Origin: G963691885 sp963691885
GTDB lineage: Bacteria > Pseudomonadota > Alphaproteobacteria > UBA8366 > Aestuariispiraceae
Assembly (NCBI GenBank): GCA_963691885.1
Contig: OY829843.1
Coordinates: 4,278,001-4,342,000, forward strand
Length of the DNA stretch: 64,000 nt
Direction of reading: 5' to 3'
Part shown: positions 52,078 through 59,522 of the stretch, in pieces
Position numbering within the stretch: the stretch's first letter is position 1
How the letters are laid out: each line of letters opens with the position of its first letter
The notes under the pieces: generated by a model
The model's input: the letters and a program-made list of their open reading frames with translations, nothing else
Database searches by the model: none
What the model was told of the DNA's origin: nothing
Made by a program: the position numbers and the translations under genes

Positions 52078-52914
52078 ATGACACAGAGCTTGGCGATGCC
52101 GCAGAACTGGACGGCGGAACAACGGCTGTTTCCGCATCAGGTTGGATTCACCTGCCCGCCCTTTGATTTCGACGCCGCACCTTCAGATTTTCTGCGCATC
52201 GCGCCTCGAAGTGTGGGCGTCCATGGCTGGATGCTTCATGATCCTGACTATGCACATGGGCTGGACCAGAGGAAACGAAACTTCGGCATGCTGGAAGACT
52301 TCGTTCACTGCATGAAGCGCAACGGGGTTCAGGTCGCGGGCCAGGTCGGGTCAAACTGGGTTCACGCCAGCGGACTTGGCGTTGACGGAATAAGGCAGCA
52401 CTGCGCGGACCTCTCTGACAGGTACGGCCTGAAATTCAACATGGCCGGCTATGCCATGGTTGAGGCGTTGCGGGCCCTGAATGTTGAGAAAGTGGCCTTA
52501 AACGCCGCTTATCACTGGCCGGACTGGTGGCAGGGCACAGTCGGGTTCCTGAAAGAGGCGGGCTTTGACGTGTTATGGGCCGGGAATTTTCACGATCAGG
52601 GCTGGTTTGAAAGCCAGGATGCGATAAACGCAAAGCGTTGGATCTTTGATGGTGATCTGGCAGAGAAGAGTTTTCAGTACGTCGCCGAGAAGGCACCAAA
52701 CGCGGATGCCTATCTGATCAACGGGATGTGTAATTTCCGAAGCGGACCGGACAATGTGCCCGAGCGCCCCCTGCAACTGACCCCGCATCTGGAAAGCCAG
52801 CTTGGCAAACCGGTCGTTGGTCACGATACCGCCCTCTATTGGGCCATATTCCGGGATCTTGGAATCGGGCCTGTTGGCAAACACGGAACCTTGCTGGATC
52901 AATTGAATGCATAA
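52078..52914 (+). CDS. maleate isomerase/arylmalonate decarboxylase-like protein
   Basis: A 278-residue member of the Asp/Glu racemase superfamily, nearest in layout to maleate cis-trans isomerase and arylmalonate decarboxylase. The active enzymes use up to two cysteines. Here the first site reads GSNWVHASG (residues 91-99) with no Cys, while the second, INGMCNFRSG, keeps Cys218. One-cysteine members include decarboxylases, so decarboxylation or a modified reaction is more likely than isomerisation. ATG 52078 was chosen; a later ATG at 52096 is possible. Its stop overlaps the sulfotransferase-like start by eight bases. The substrate is unknown. Confidence 0.72.
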   Translation: MTQSLAMPQNWTAEQRLFPHQVGFTCPPFDFDAAPSDFLRIAPRSVGVHGWMLHDPDYAHGLDQRKRNFGMLEDFVHCMKRNGVQVAGQVGSNWVHASGLGVDGIRQHCADLSDRYGLKFNMAGYAMVEALRALNVEKVALNAAYHWPDWWQGTVGFLKEAGFDVLWAGNFHDQGWFESQDAINAKRWIFDGDLAEKSFQYVAEKAPNADAYLINGMCNFRSGPDNVPERPLQLTPHLESQLGKPVVGHDTALYWAIFRDLGIGPVGKHGTLLDQLNA

Positions 52915-53644
52915 GATCATCGCCCTTTGGGCCATTCCCCGCTCTACCTCAACCGCCTTTGAATGGATGATGCGCCAGCGCGGTGATCTCGACTGTCTTC
53001 ATGAGCCATTTGGAGAGGCCTGGTATCAGGGGGAAGATCCACTCTGGCCCCGCTTTTCGGAGGGCGACAAGACGACCCCGGGCCTGACGCTGGAATCAGT
53101 CTGGGACGATATTCAGGCCCGTGCGCAAATAGGCCCGGTCTTCCTCAAAGATTTTCCCCATTACATCAATCACATGTGGACGCCGGAATTCCTGGCCAAA
53201 ATGACCCATGCCTTCCTGATCCGCGATCCCGCAAAGACAATCTCGTCCATGTATAATAAATGGCCGGACTTTGATGAATCAGAGGTGGGCTTTCCCGAGC
53301 AACGGGCCCTGTTTGACCTGCTGTCCGCCCTGAACGGCCAGCCGCCCGCGGTCATAGACAGTGACGATCTGCTGGAGGATCCGGAGAAGATGGTGGCCGC
53401 TTTCTGTGAGGCTGTCGGCATTCCGTTCTTACCCGAGGCTCTTACCTGGGAAGCAGGCGGCGATCCCTCAGAACACAGTTGGTGGGACGGCGGATCGTTT
53501 CACCACAATCTGGCCAAATCAACCGGGCTGGTGCGGCAGGAAAGAACCTATGTGGAGGTCGCCGACGCACCGGTTCGTGTTCAGCGCGTCCACCGCCGGA
53601 TGAAACCCCATTACGACCTTCTCTATCAGCACCGCATAACCTAA
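52907..53644 (+). CDS. sulfotransferase-like protein
   Basis: A 245-residue P-loop protein resembling sulfotransferases. The N-terminal WAIPRSTSTAFEWMMRQRGDLDCLHEPFG fits the 5'-phosphosulfate loop, and FLIRDPAKTISSMYNKWPDF fits the 3'-phosphate-binding segment. DSDDLLEDPEKMVAAFCEAVGIPF is a typical later helix pair. The donor would be PAPS; acceptor unknown. Some related proteins are annotated beside aminotransferases, so sulfotransfer is not proved. The start overlaps the upstream gene by eight bases, implying translational coupling, and it converges with the FrhB-like gene. Confidence 0.78.
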   Translation: MHKIIALWAIPRSTSTAFEWMMRQRGDLDCLHEPFGEAWYQGEDPLWPRFSEGDKTTPGLTLESVWDDIQARAQIGPVFLKDFPHYINHMWTPEFLAKMTHAFLIRDPAKTISSMYNKWPDFDESEVGFPEQRALFDLLSALNGQPPAVIDSDDLLEDPEKMVAAFCEAVGIPFLPEALTWEAGGDPSEHSWWDGGSFHHNLAKSTGLVRQERTYVEVADAPVRVQRVHRRMKPHYDLLYQHRIT

Positions 53645-53650
53645 GAGTTC

Positions 53651-54850
53651 TCAATCGGGCAATTCTTCGCGAAAGCGGCCGTTCTGGATGCGTTGCCGCG
53701 TTCCCTCTTCTTCTGACAGATCACCGTTGTCGAGATCATCGATCCGCAAGCCTTTATGGGCAATGACCGGTGATCCAGCACTGGCCATGCCACGCAGACG
53801 GGCCGCGAGCTCTTGTTTCTTGGTCACCTGATGGGGTTGAGTATCGCTCAGCGCCTCAGCTGTCATCGGACCATCCGAGACAAGGGCACCCGCTTTCAGG
53901 GCCTCCTGATAAAGACATTCCCCGGCTTTGGTTCTTGTAATGACACCATTGAACCCTTCGTCTTCACCCGTCGGACTGCCGCCGGGCCAGATGTCCGATG
54001 CCGCTATATCCGCCGCCTCCCCCAGAGCATCCGGGCAGATCTTGCAGCGAGACTGGATCCGCCAGCCGGTCTCATCCCCCCACATGTCCTGATATGTTGT
54101 CTCATACGCTCGCCCGGTCCGGGTTTCAAGGCGGGTTGGCCCCGGATTGCCATATCCCCTGTAGCGAAAGAGCGTCAGATCTTTTTCGTCGACTTCATTC
54201 TGATCCAAAAACCGCTGAGATTTGCCAAGATCCGACGCACCCCCGCAGACCATAACCAACATGGACTTTAGATACCGTCCAATCCGTGGGTCATCCTGGC
54301 CGCGCGCCCGGACCGCGCCGGCATCACAGGGTTTGGCGATGATGGCGAAGGGCTCTTCCCTGGAAAGAGCGGCCTCAAGACCTGCCAGAGTGTCACTTGG
54401 TCCATAGCGGGATCCCGCGCGCTCAAGAACCTCTTCCGGCGTGGAAGAGAGGATCCAGCGACTGCGCATCGGTCGGTCCGTATCAGCCGCGCAGTGCAGA
54501 ATGAAACGAACCTGTCCGCTGTTAAGCAGATACATGCCAAGCGCCGTCAGCACGCCACCGGTGGCCGCGCGATATCGAACCTCTGCATTCCCGGCCCAGG
54601 CCCTTTCGATGCGCTCATAACTTCCCCAAATCATGTCGGTCTTCGATCCAGTTTCTGAATTGGGAATGGACAGGACACCGGGACATGCGCGCAAAATCGC
54701 CTCGTCACCGCCCTCACCCCCTGTGTGTCGGGGTCGCAGCCGCCCTTCCGGCGTATAGGCCATCTCATAAGGCCCCAGGGCCGCGCATAACCCACAGCCA
54801 ATACACAGCCCGTTTTCTACGACAGTTCTCACCGAGCTCGCGGTTTTCAC
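53651..54850 (-). CDS. FrhB-family iron-sulfur flavoprotein
   Basis: A 399-residue protein of the coenzyme F420 hydrogenase/dehydrogenase beta-subunit family. The N-terminus has CIGCGLCAALGPYEM and a further Cys in RACPGVL. The core contains YRAATGGVLTALGMYLLNSG, AIIAKPCDAGAVRARG and CKICPDALGEAADIAASDIW, which are conserved iron-sulfur and flavin contacts in the family. The start is GTG 54850. Family members reduce F420, chlorophyll intermediates or unsaturated acids with ferredoxin. Nothing else in the window indicates F420, so the electron partner is open. It is convergent with the sulfotransferase-like gene. Confidence 0.82.
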   Translation of the reverse strand: MKTASSVRTVVENGLCIGCGLCAALGPYEMAYTPEGRLRPRHTGGEGGDEAILRACPGVLSIPNSETGSKTDMIWGSYERIERAWAGNAEVRYRAATGGVLTALGMYLLNSGQVRFILHCAADTDRPMRSRWILSSTPEEVLERAGSRYGPSDTLAGLEAALSREEPFAIIAKPCDAGAVRARGQDDPRIGRYLKSMLVMVCGGASDLGKSQRFLDQNEVDEKDLTLFRYRGYGNPGPTRLETRTGRAYETTYQDMWGDETGWRIQSRCKICPDALGEAADIAASDIWPGGSPTGEDEGFNGVITRTKAGECLYQEALKAGALVSDGPMTAEALSDTQPHQVTKKQELAARLRGMASAGSPVIAHKGLRIDDLDNGDLSEEEGTRQRIQNGRFREELPD

Positions 54851-55009
54851 GGGGCGACCCTATCCTTTTTTGTTTGCGGCCGATCCTAGTCAACAGATCA
54901 TCCAGCCCAAAGTAAATTCACATCTCCAGGTAAGAATGCGAGGATTGCCCACAGACTGTCCTTTGGCGGTCACCAAAATGGATGTAACGCGTCAGAGTTT
55001 TGTGCAGGT

Positions 55010-55600
55010 ATGAATAAAAAAGCAACAATCGCCACCCTGGGTCCGGAGGATAGCAATCACGGATACATCGCACGCCGCTATTGTATGGCGAGACAATTCA
55101 CCGACGTTAACCTTCTGTTTTGTCATGAGTTTACACCAGCCCTCGACGCGATTGAACAGCGGGATGCTGACTACATCCTGATTTGTGGAGTTCACCCGGA
55201 ATGCGGCCATGTCGTCGGACGGGGTAAATACGCAATGGACCTTGAGATTGTTGATATGTTCATTGCTGAGAGCCAGCCTCTTGCCATCCTGACGCGGGAC
55301 GGCGTGGTCGCACCTATAAGCATTGCATTGCAACCGGCAACGGAAAGTTACACGGATCTATCAGCCTGGACGCAGAGGACCCATGTCACTTCCACGGTCG
55401 CTGCGGCCGAAGGCCTTATCAACGGAAAATGGGATAGTGCCCTCACCCTGAGAAAATTTATCAAAAGGCCTGGGCTTCGTCTCGACCGGGAAATCCCGCC
55501 ACCACGCGACCCCTGGCTGATCCTCTGCCGCAGTTCGACAGACAACCCGCTAAAACTGACGCTGCATCCTTCATTAGCAGTGCGATCGTTGGATCTTTGA
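55010..55600 (+). CDS. stand-alone prephenate dehydratase/BacA-like protein
   Basis: A 196-residue protein whose fold resembles the catalytic half of prephenate dehydratase. The clues are TLGPE at residues 9-13 and TSTVAAAEGLINGKWDSALT at 127-146, the two conserved corners of that periplasmic-binding-like fold. It lacks the C-terminal ACT regulatory domain. Its length and layout recall BacA, the non-aromatising prephenate decarboxylase of bacilysin synthesis. The classical dehydratase signature around the active Thr is not recognisable, so activity may differ. It stands alone between the FrhB-like gene and tRNA-Asn. The assignment is by motif only. Confidence 0.55.
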   Translation: MNKKATIATLGPEDSNHGYIARRYCMARQFTDVNLLFCHEFTPALDAIEQRDADYILICGVHPECGHVVGRGKYAMDLEIVDMFIAESQPLAILTRDGVVAPISIALQPATESYTDLSAWTQRTHVTSTVAAAEGLINGKWDSALTLRKFIKRPGLRLDREIPPPRDPWLILCRSSTDNPLKLTLHPSLAVRSLDL

Positions 55601-55631
55601 AAGATAATCGAAAAAGAGTGAAATATCCTTC

Positions 55632-55660
55632 TTGGCAAGCCGGATTTGGGTTGTTATACC
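55632..55660 (+). promoter_or_regulatory. candidate sigma-70 promoter for tRNA-Asn
   Basis: TTGGCA (55632-55637), a 17-base spacer and TATACC (55655-55660) precede the tRNA; transcription would begin just before the palindrome at 55672. Confidence 0.5.
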
Positions 55661-55671
55661 CCGGTCCATCG

Positions 55672-55689
55672 AACGCTAAATTTAGCGTT
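55672..55689. repeat. 18-base perfect palindrome upstream of tRNA-Asn
   Basis: AACGCTAAATTTAGCGTT is fully self-complementary. It lies between the candidate promoter and the tRNA, 15 bases before position 1, so it would be in the 5' leader removed by RNase P or serve as a protein-binding site at the start of transcription. Confidence 0.7.
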
Positions 55690-55704
55690 GCGACACGGCG
55701 CTAA

Positions 55705-55780
55705 TCCGGCGTAGCTCAGTTGGTAGAGCACGCGACTGTTAATCGCTAGGTCGTAGGTTCGAGTCCTACCGCCGGAGCCA
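55705..55780 (+). tRNA. tRNA-Asn (anticodon GTT)
   Basis: The acceptor stem pairs TCCGGCG (55705-55711) with CGCCGGA (55770-55776), then discriminator G and an encoded CCA. The D-arm is GCTCAGTTGGTAGAGC and the T-arm is GTAGGTTCGAGTCCTAC. The anticodon loop reads CTGTTAA. The nested insertion element begins 18 bases downstream. Confidence 0.97.
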
Positions 55781-55798
55781 TCGCCCCCTTGGTCCATA

Positions 55799-55841
55799 CC
55801 GGAGACATGGTTTACAGATTATACCGGAGACATGGTTTACA
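55799..55841 (+). repeat. duplicated left terminal repeat of the IS481-type element
   Basis: Two identical copies of TACCGGAGACATGGTTTACA, offset by 25 bases (18-base cores at 55799-55816 and 55824-55841), stand at the left end; only one copy is present at the right end. Confidence 0.85.
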
Positions 55842-56704
55842 CCTTGTCCGGCGCGAATGGGTTTTGAGTGGGCTCTACTCTGTTCTCGTTGGCATCGAAG
55901 AACCCTAAATCATAGTGCATGAACGAGACCAGCCAGATCTGGTCATCGACCTCCCGAATGCCGAGTTTCTGCCCTGCGAATACCTGGCTCAGATTGATCT
56001 TTCGCTTCCCGATACAGATACGTCCGCAGCGTGTGACGGTTACGGTTCTGTCATGGAAGGGGTAGTCTGGCTCTGCAGGTGGTGCGTAAGGCCTGACCGA
56101 GGGTGTATAGAGTTCGCCCGGATAGGCACCAGCGAGTGCCTGATGCGGTCGGTCATTGTTGTAAACCTCGACGAAACTGTCGAAGCGTTCCTGTTGCTGC
56201 AGGAAGTTGAAGGCGGCTGGTTTTGTTGTTTCCTGCTTGAGGGTTAGGTGCATCCGCTCATGACGTCCGTTTTGTTGCGGGTTGCCGGGTTTGATGCGTT
56301 CGATATCGATCCCGAGCTGGAGCCACCAGACCGACAGTTTCGACAGGCCGAACAGCGCATGTGGGCTGGCAAAGGGCACGCCATTGTCGGTACGGATCGC
56401 CTTGGGCAGGCCGAACTCCTTGAAAACCCGCTCAAAGACGGAAAAGGCGAAGTCTGATTTGGTTGATTCCAGTCCCTCGCAGGCCAGCACATAGCGCGTC
56501 CGGTAATCTGTGATCGTGAGGGGGTAGCAATACTGTCTGTTGCCCAGCCGGAACTCCCCTTTGTAATCCGCGCACCATAACCCGTTTGCTTCCGTCGCGG
56601 CGCTAAGCGGTGTGCCTTCGGCTTTGTGGCGTCGCCGCTTGCGACGGGCCACCAACCCGTGGCGGTCGAGCACAGCGTGCACTGTTGAGATCGCGGGTGG
56701 CTTA

Positions 56705-57756
56705 GAGTTGTTTTCATTTAATCGTACGCATAGTTAGCGCCTGCGAAGAAGTTCCAGCACTCCGTTTCGGTGAAGAGATCGCATATTGACCCTGTTGCGT
56801 TTGTAAGGTCATCGAATGTTCTGGCCTCGGCCTTTCTGAGATGGGCTTTTAATTTTGAGAAGGCTTGTTCGATTGGGTTCAGGTCTGGCGAATAGGGTGG
56901 CAGGAACAGGAACCATGCACCGATGTCGTGCAAGGTTTCAGCGGCACGGTCACTTTTATGGGCGGCGAGATTATCGAGGATAACGACATCGCCTCGGCTC
57001 AGCGTTGGGGCGAGCTGTGTCTCGACATAGGTCTCAAAGGCGACCTTGGTCATGGGGGCGTTGAGGATCCATGGTGCGGTGAGGCCGCCGCAGCGCAATC
57101 CCGCGATAAAGGTTTGCGTGCGCCAATGACCGAACGGCGTATGCATGACAAGGCGTTGGCCTTTGGGCGCGCGGCCTCTAAGCCGGGTCATCTTGGTTGT
57201 GGTCGCCGTTTCATCAATAAAAACAAGCCGATGTGGGTCGAGCCGCATGAGAGGTTGTCGCCGGATGATCCAGTGATGACGCGCGCGGCGCACATCAGCG
57301 CGCTCTTGTTCCCGTGCCCGCAGCGTTTTTTTTATAGCGGTATCCCGCCTTAATCAGAAACCGGCATAGCGTCGCCTTGCTGGTCTTAACCCCCAGCGTC
57401 GCACTCAATTCGTCCGCCAATTCCCTGAGCGTGATATCGGGCTGTGCATCGACAAGGTCAATGACAAACGCTCTATAGGGTTCGAGCGTCCCGGTGCCGA
57501 CAGGACGACGACGACCAGGGCCGCACAATCCGCGACCTTGACGGAACCGCTGCATCAACTTGATCGCAAAGCTTGGGCTGACACCGTAAAGGCGTGCCGC
57601 TGATCGGCACGAGTGACCGGCAATAACGTAAGAAAAAATACGCTCCCGCAAATCCATCGAAATGACTGATGACATAATCCCGGTCTCCAAAATAAAAACA
57701 GGGAATCATGCTTCGTAGAAATCTCAAAACCGATTCCGACTAAACGGAACCCGCTC
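56705..57756 (-). mobile_element. IS630-type element
   Basis: A 1052-base element flanked by TA at 56703-56704 and 57757-57758, the target duplicated by IS630/Tc1-mariner transposons. Its ends, GAGTTGTTTTCATTTAATCG on the left and the reverse complement of the right, GAGCGGGTTCCGTTTAGTCG, agree at about two thirds of positions. It carries one transposase in two frames on the minus strand. It is inserted inside the transposase gene of an IS481-type element. Confidence 0.9.
56718..57675 (-). CDS. IS630-family transposase, two frames joined at an A8 tract
   Basis: The first frame (57675 to 57295) encodes a helix-turn-helix domain with MSSVISMDLRERIFSYVIAGHSCRSAARLYGVS and DITLRELADELSATLGVKTSKATLCRFLIKAGYRYKK. 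The second (ending 56718) encodes the DDE domain: LVFIDETATTTKMTRLRGRAP, DVVILDNLAAHKSDRA and YSPDLNPIEQAFSKLKAHL. The homologous reading passes from RYKK into TLRAREQERADVRRARHHW at eight adenines (complement of 57326-57333), a +1 or -2 change. This fits slippage-type frame change in IS630 relatives, though a simple indel is possible. GGAG precedes ATG 57675. Confidence 0.87.
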
Positions 57757-58287
57757 TAGTGATCGGGAAAGCACGCAGCAGTTTGTCGCGGATTTTTGGC
57801 GCGCCCCAGGTTGGATACTCCCGCTTGATCCCGAGAATACAGCGCTCAATCTGATAGGGCAGCTTGTTGGCATGCCGATACGGTCGACGGCTGCGGTCAT
57901 GCAGACCGTCAACGCCACATTCCTTATACCGCTCGAAAATTTTATACCCCGTCACCCGCGAGATACCGAACTCCCGGCACAGTGACGCCATCTGCTCACC
58001 CTCCAACAGGCGGGCGACAAAACGCACGCGTTCATCCATCGGTTTACACTCCTTCCAAGGCATCCGGGCTCTCCCCAAAATGCCTAATTGTGTAAACCAT
58101 GTCCCCGGAATGAAATGTCAGCTATCTCTCAGGAAGGACACTTCCCAAAAATCTGTGAGATCCTACGCGTCTGACCTGCGATATTTTGTCGTGGATACGC
58201 GCGATTCAATGCTCGACTTTTTTCACAAGCAATCCTAATGATGGATTTGGTTTATCGGCCCCACTCCTGCCCAAAAAAGGCGCCCGG

Positions 58288-59478
58288 ATGCTTGCGAATT
58301 TTACCCCCCTTCCCACCCCGGAAATCGATCATTTGAAACTCAGCAGGGACCGCCTTGCACAGTTGCGCGACGAGATGCGAAAGCAGGCCGTTGACGTGCT
58401 TATTCTGACCAACCCGGTCAGCATCCGATATGCGGTCGACTTCAGAACTTACGCACTTTTCAACACCCATATTCCGACCAGCTATGTCTTTCTTTCGCTG
58501 GAAGGGCCGACAATCCTGCATGGTGCCTATGGGCCACCTTCCGTCGTGGATCGCGCCCTTCCCGGCCGTCCGATCTCTTTCTTCGATGGCGGAGACAGCC
58601 TGTCGGATGTTGCAAAGCTTTTTGCCGGTGACGTCGCCGATTATCTCTCGGAAATCGGGACAGAGAACCGCCGTGTTGCTTTTGAATATGTTAACCCCAG
58701 CATTACCCAGGCACTGGAAGCGAAGGGTTTTGAAGTGCTGGATGGCGTCCGTGTTGCGGAACGGGCACGCCTGATCAAACTGCCAGAGGAACTAGCCTGC
58801 ATGCGTCACGCGATCAACGTAGCGGAGCTGGGTCTTTCCATGGTGCGCGACAATGTCCGGTCGGGCGTGAGAGAGACTGAACTGCTCGCGCTCTTTAACT
58901 ATGTGAACATAGCCCATGATGGTGACTGGCAGGATGGTCGTATGCTCGCCTCCGGACATCGCATCAACCCCTGGTGCCAGGAAGCCTCGCCAAAAAAACT
59001 GGAAGACGGCGAACTCGTCGGCATCGATACCGATATGATCGGCCCGTTCGGCTATTTCGCGGATATCTCCCGAACCTTCTTCTGTGGCAAGGGCCAACCC
59101 TCCAATCGCCAAAAACATCTCTATCGCCTCGCTGTCGAGGAGGTTGAGCACAATATCACGCTCATTCGCCCCGGCCTGTCTTATTCAGAACTGGCCAAGA
59201 CGGCCTATCCCGTTGAAGAGGAATTCCACGAGAACGCCTATACCTGCGTTTCCCATGGTGCTGGCATGTGCGACGAGTATCCCCGCGTGAACCCCATTTT
59301 CCGCGAACCCGCCCCTTATGACGGGGTGTATGAGGCCGGGATGGTAATCACACTGGAAAGCTATGTCGGTGCCGTCGGTGAAACGAACGGTGTCAAAATT
59401 GAACAACAAGTTCTGATCACGGAGGACGGGACTGAGCGCCTGTCGACCTTCCCGTATGAGGATGCCCTTCTCAACTGA
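58288..59478 (+). CDS. M24-family creatinase/Xaa-Pro peptidase-like protein
   Basis: A 396-residue protein with the pita-bread fold of M24. The N-terminal creatinase domain includes LAQLRDEMRKQAVDVLILTNPVSIRYAVDF. The C-terminal domain has GIDTDMIGPFGYFADISRTFF (two Asp ligands), CVSHGAGMCDEYPRV (His), VITLESYVG (Glu) and VKIEQQVLIT (Glu), so the metal ligands of aminopeptidases are largely kept, whereas true creatinase lost them. AAGG precedes ATG 58288; the longer upstream frame has no ribosome site. Prolidase- or DMSP-lyase-like activity is possible. Downstream amine genes suggest a small nitrogen compound as substrate. Confidence 0.85.
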   Translation: MLANFTPLPTPEIDHLKLSRDRLAQLRDEMRKQAVDVLILTNPVSIRYAVDFRTYALFNTHIPTSYVFLSLEGPTILHGAYGPPSVVDRALPGRPISFFDGGDSLSDVAKLFAGDVADYLSEIGTENRRVAFEYVNPSITQALEAKGFEVLDGVRVAERARLIKLPEELACMRHAINVAELGLSMVRDNVRSGVRETELLALFNYVNIAHDGDWQDGRMLASGHRINPWCQEASPKKLEDGELVGIDTDMIGPFGYFADISRTFFCGKGQPSNRQKHLYRLAVEEVEHNITLIRPGLSYSELAKTAYPVEEEFHENAYTCVSHGAGMCDEYPRVNPIFREPAPYDGVYEAGMVITLESYVGAVGETNGVKIEQQVLITEDGTERLSTFPYEDALLN

Positions 59479-59522
59479 GGTCCCAATGGCGCATAGTCGT
59501 GTTTCTGAAGGGGGATGGTAAA

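Larger units (their letters stand above)
55837..58063 (-). pseudogene. IS481-family transposase, split by an IS630-type insertion
   Basis: The N-terminal part (58063 to 57757) encodes MPWKECKPMDERVRFVARLLEGE, a helix-turn-helix with CREFGISRVTGYKIFERY, and TWGAPKIRDKLLRAFPI. The C-terminal part (56702 to 55837) holds the integrase core with LWCADYKGEF, AIRTDNGVPF and QQNGRHERMHL, so all three DDE residues remain. Deleting 56705-57756 plus one TA joins the halves in frame as FPITKPPAISTVHAVL, giving about 390 residues, normal for the family. The gene is inactive now but was probably intact until the insertion. Confidence 0.92.
55799..58109. mobile_element. IS481-type element, interrupted by an IS630-type element
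   Basis: The end repeat CCGGAGACATGGTTTACA (55799-55816) matches the inverted right end (58092-58109) at 17 of 18 bases. A second copy of the left repeat lies at 55824-55841, 25 bases inward. Without the IS630 insert and one TA the element would be about 1.26 kb with one transposase gene. No target-site duplication is obvious just outside the repeats, so the exact outer borders are uncertain. It sits between tRNA-Asn and an M24 gene. Confidence 0.85.

Noticed and set aside
55705..58109. tRNA-Asn as integration site of a genomic island
   Set aside because: No integrase gene and no repeat of the tRNA 3' end was seen downstream; the adjacent DNA is explained by insertion sequences.
58186..58287. 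N-terminal extension of the M24 protein
   Set aside because: It begins with TTG without a ribosome site and shows no homology; ATG 58288 has AAGG and leads directly into the conserved domain.
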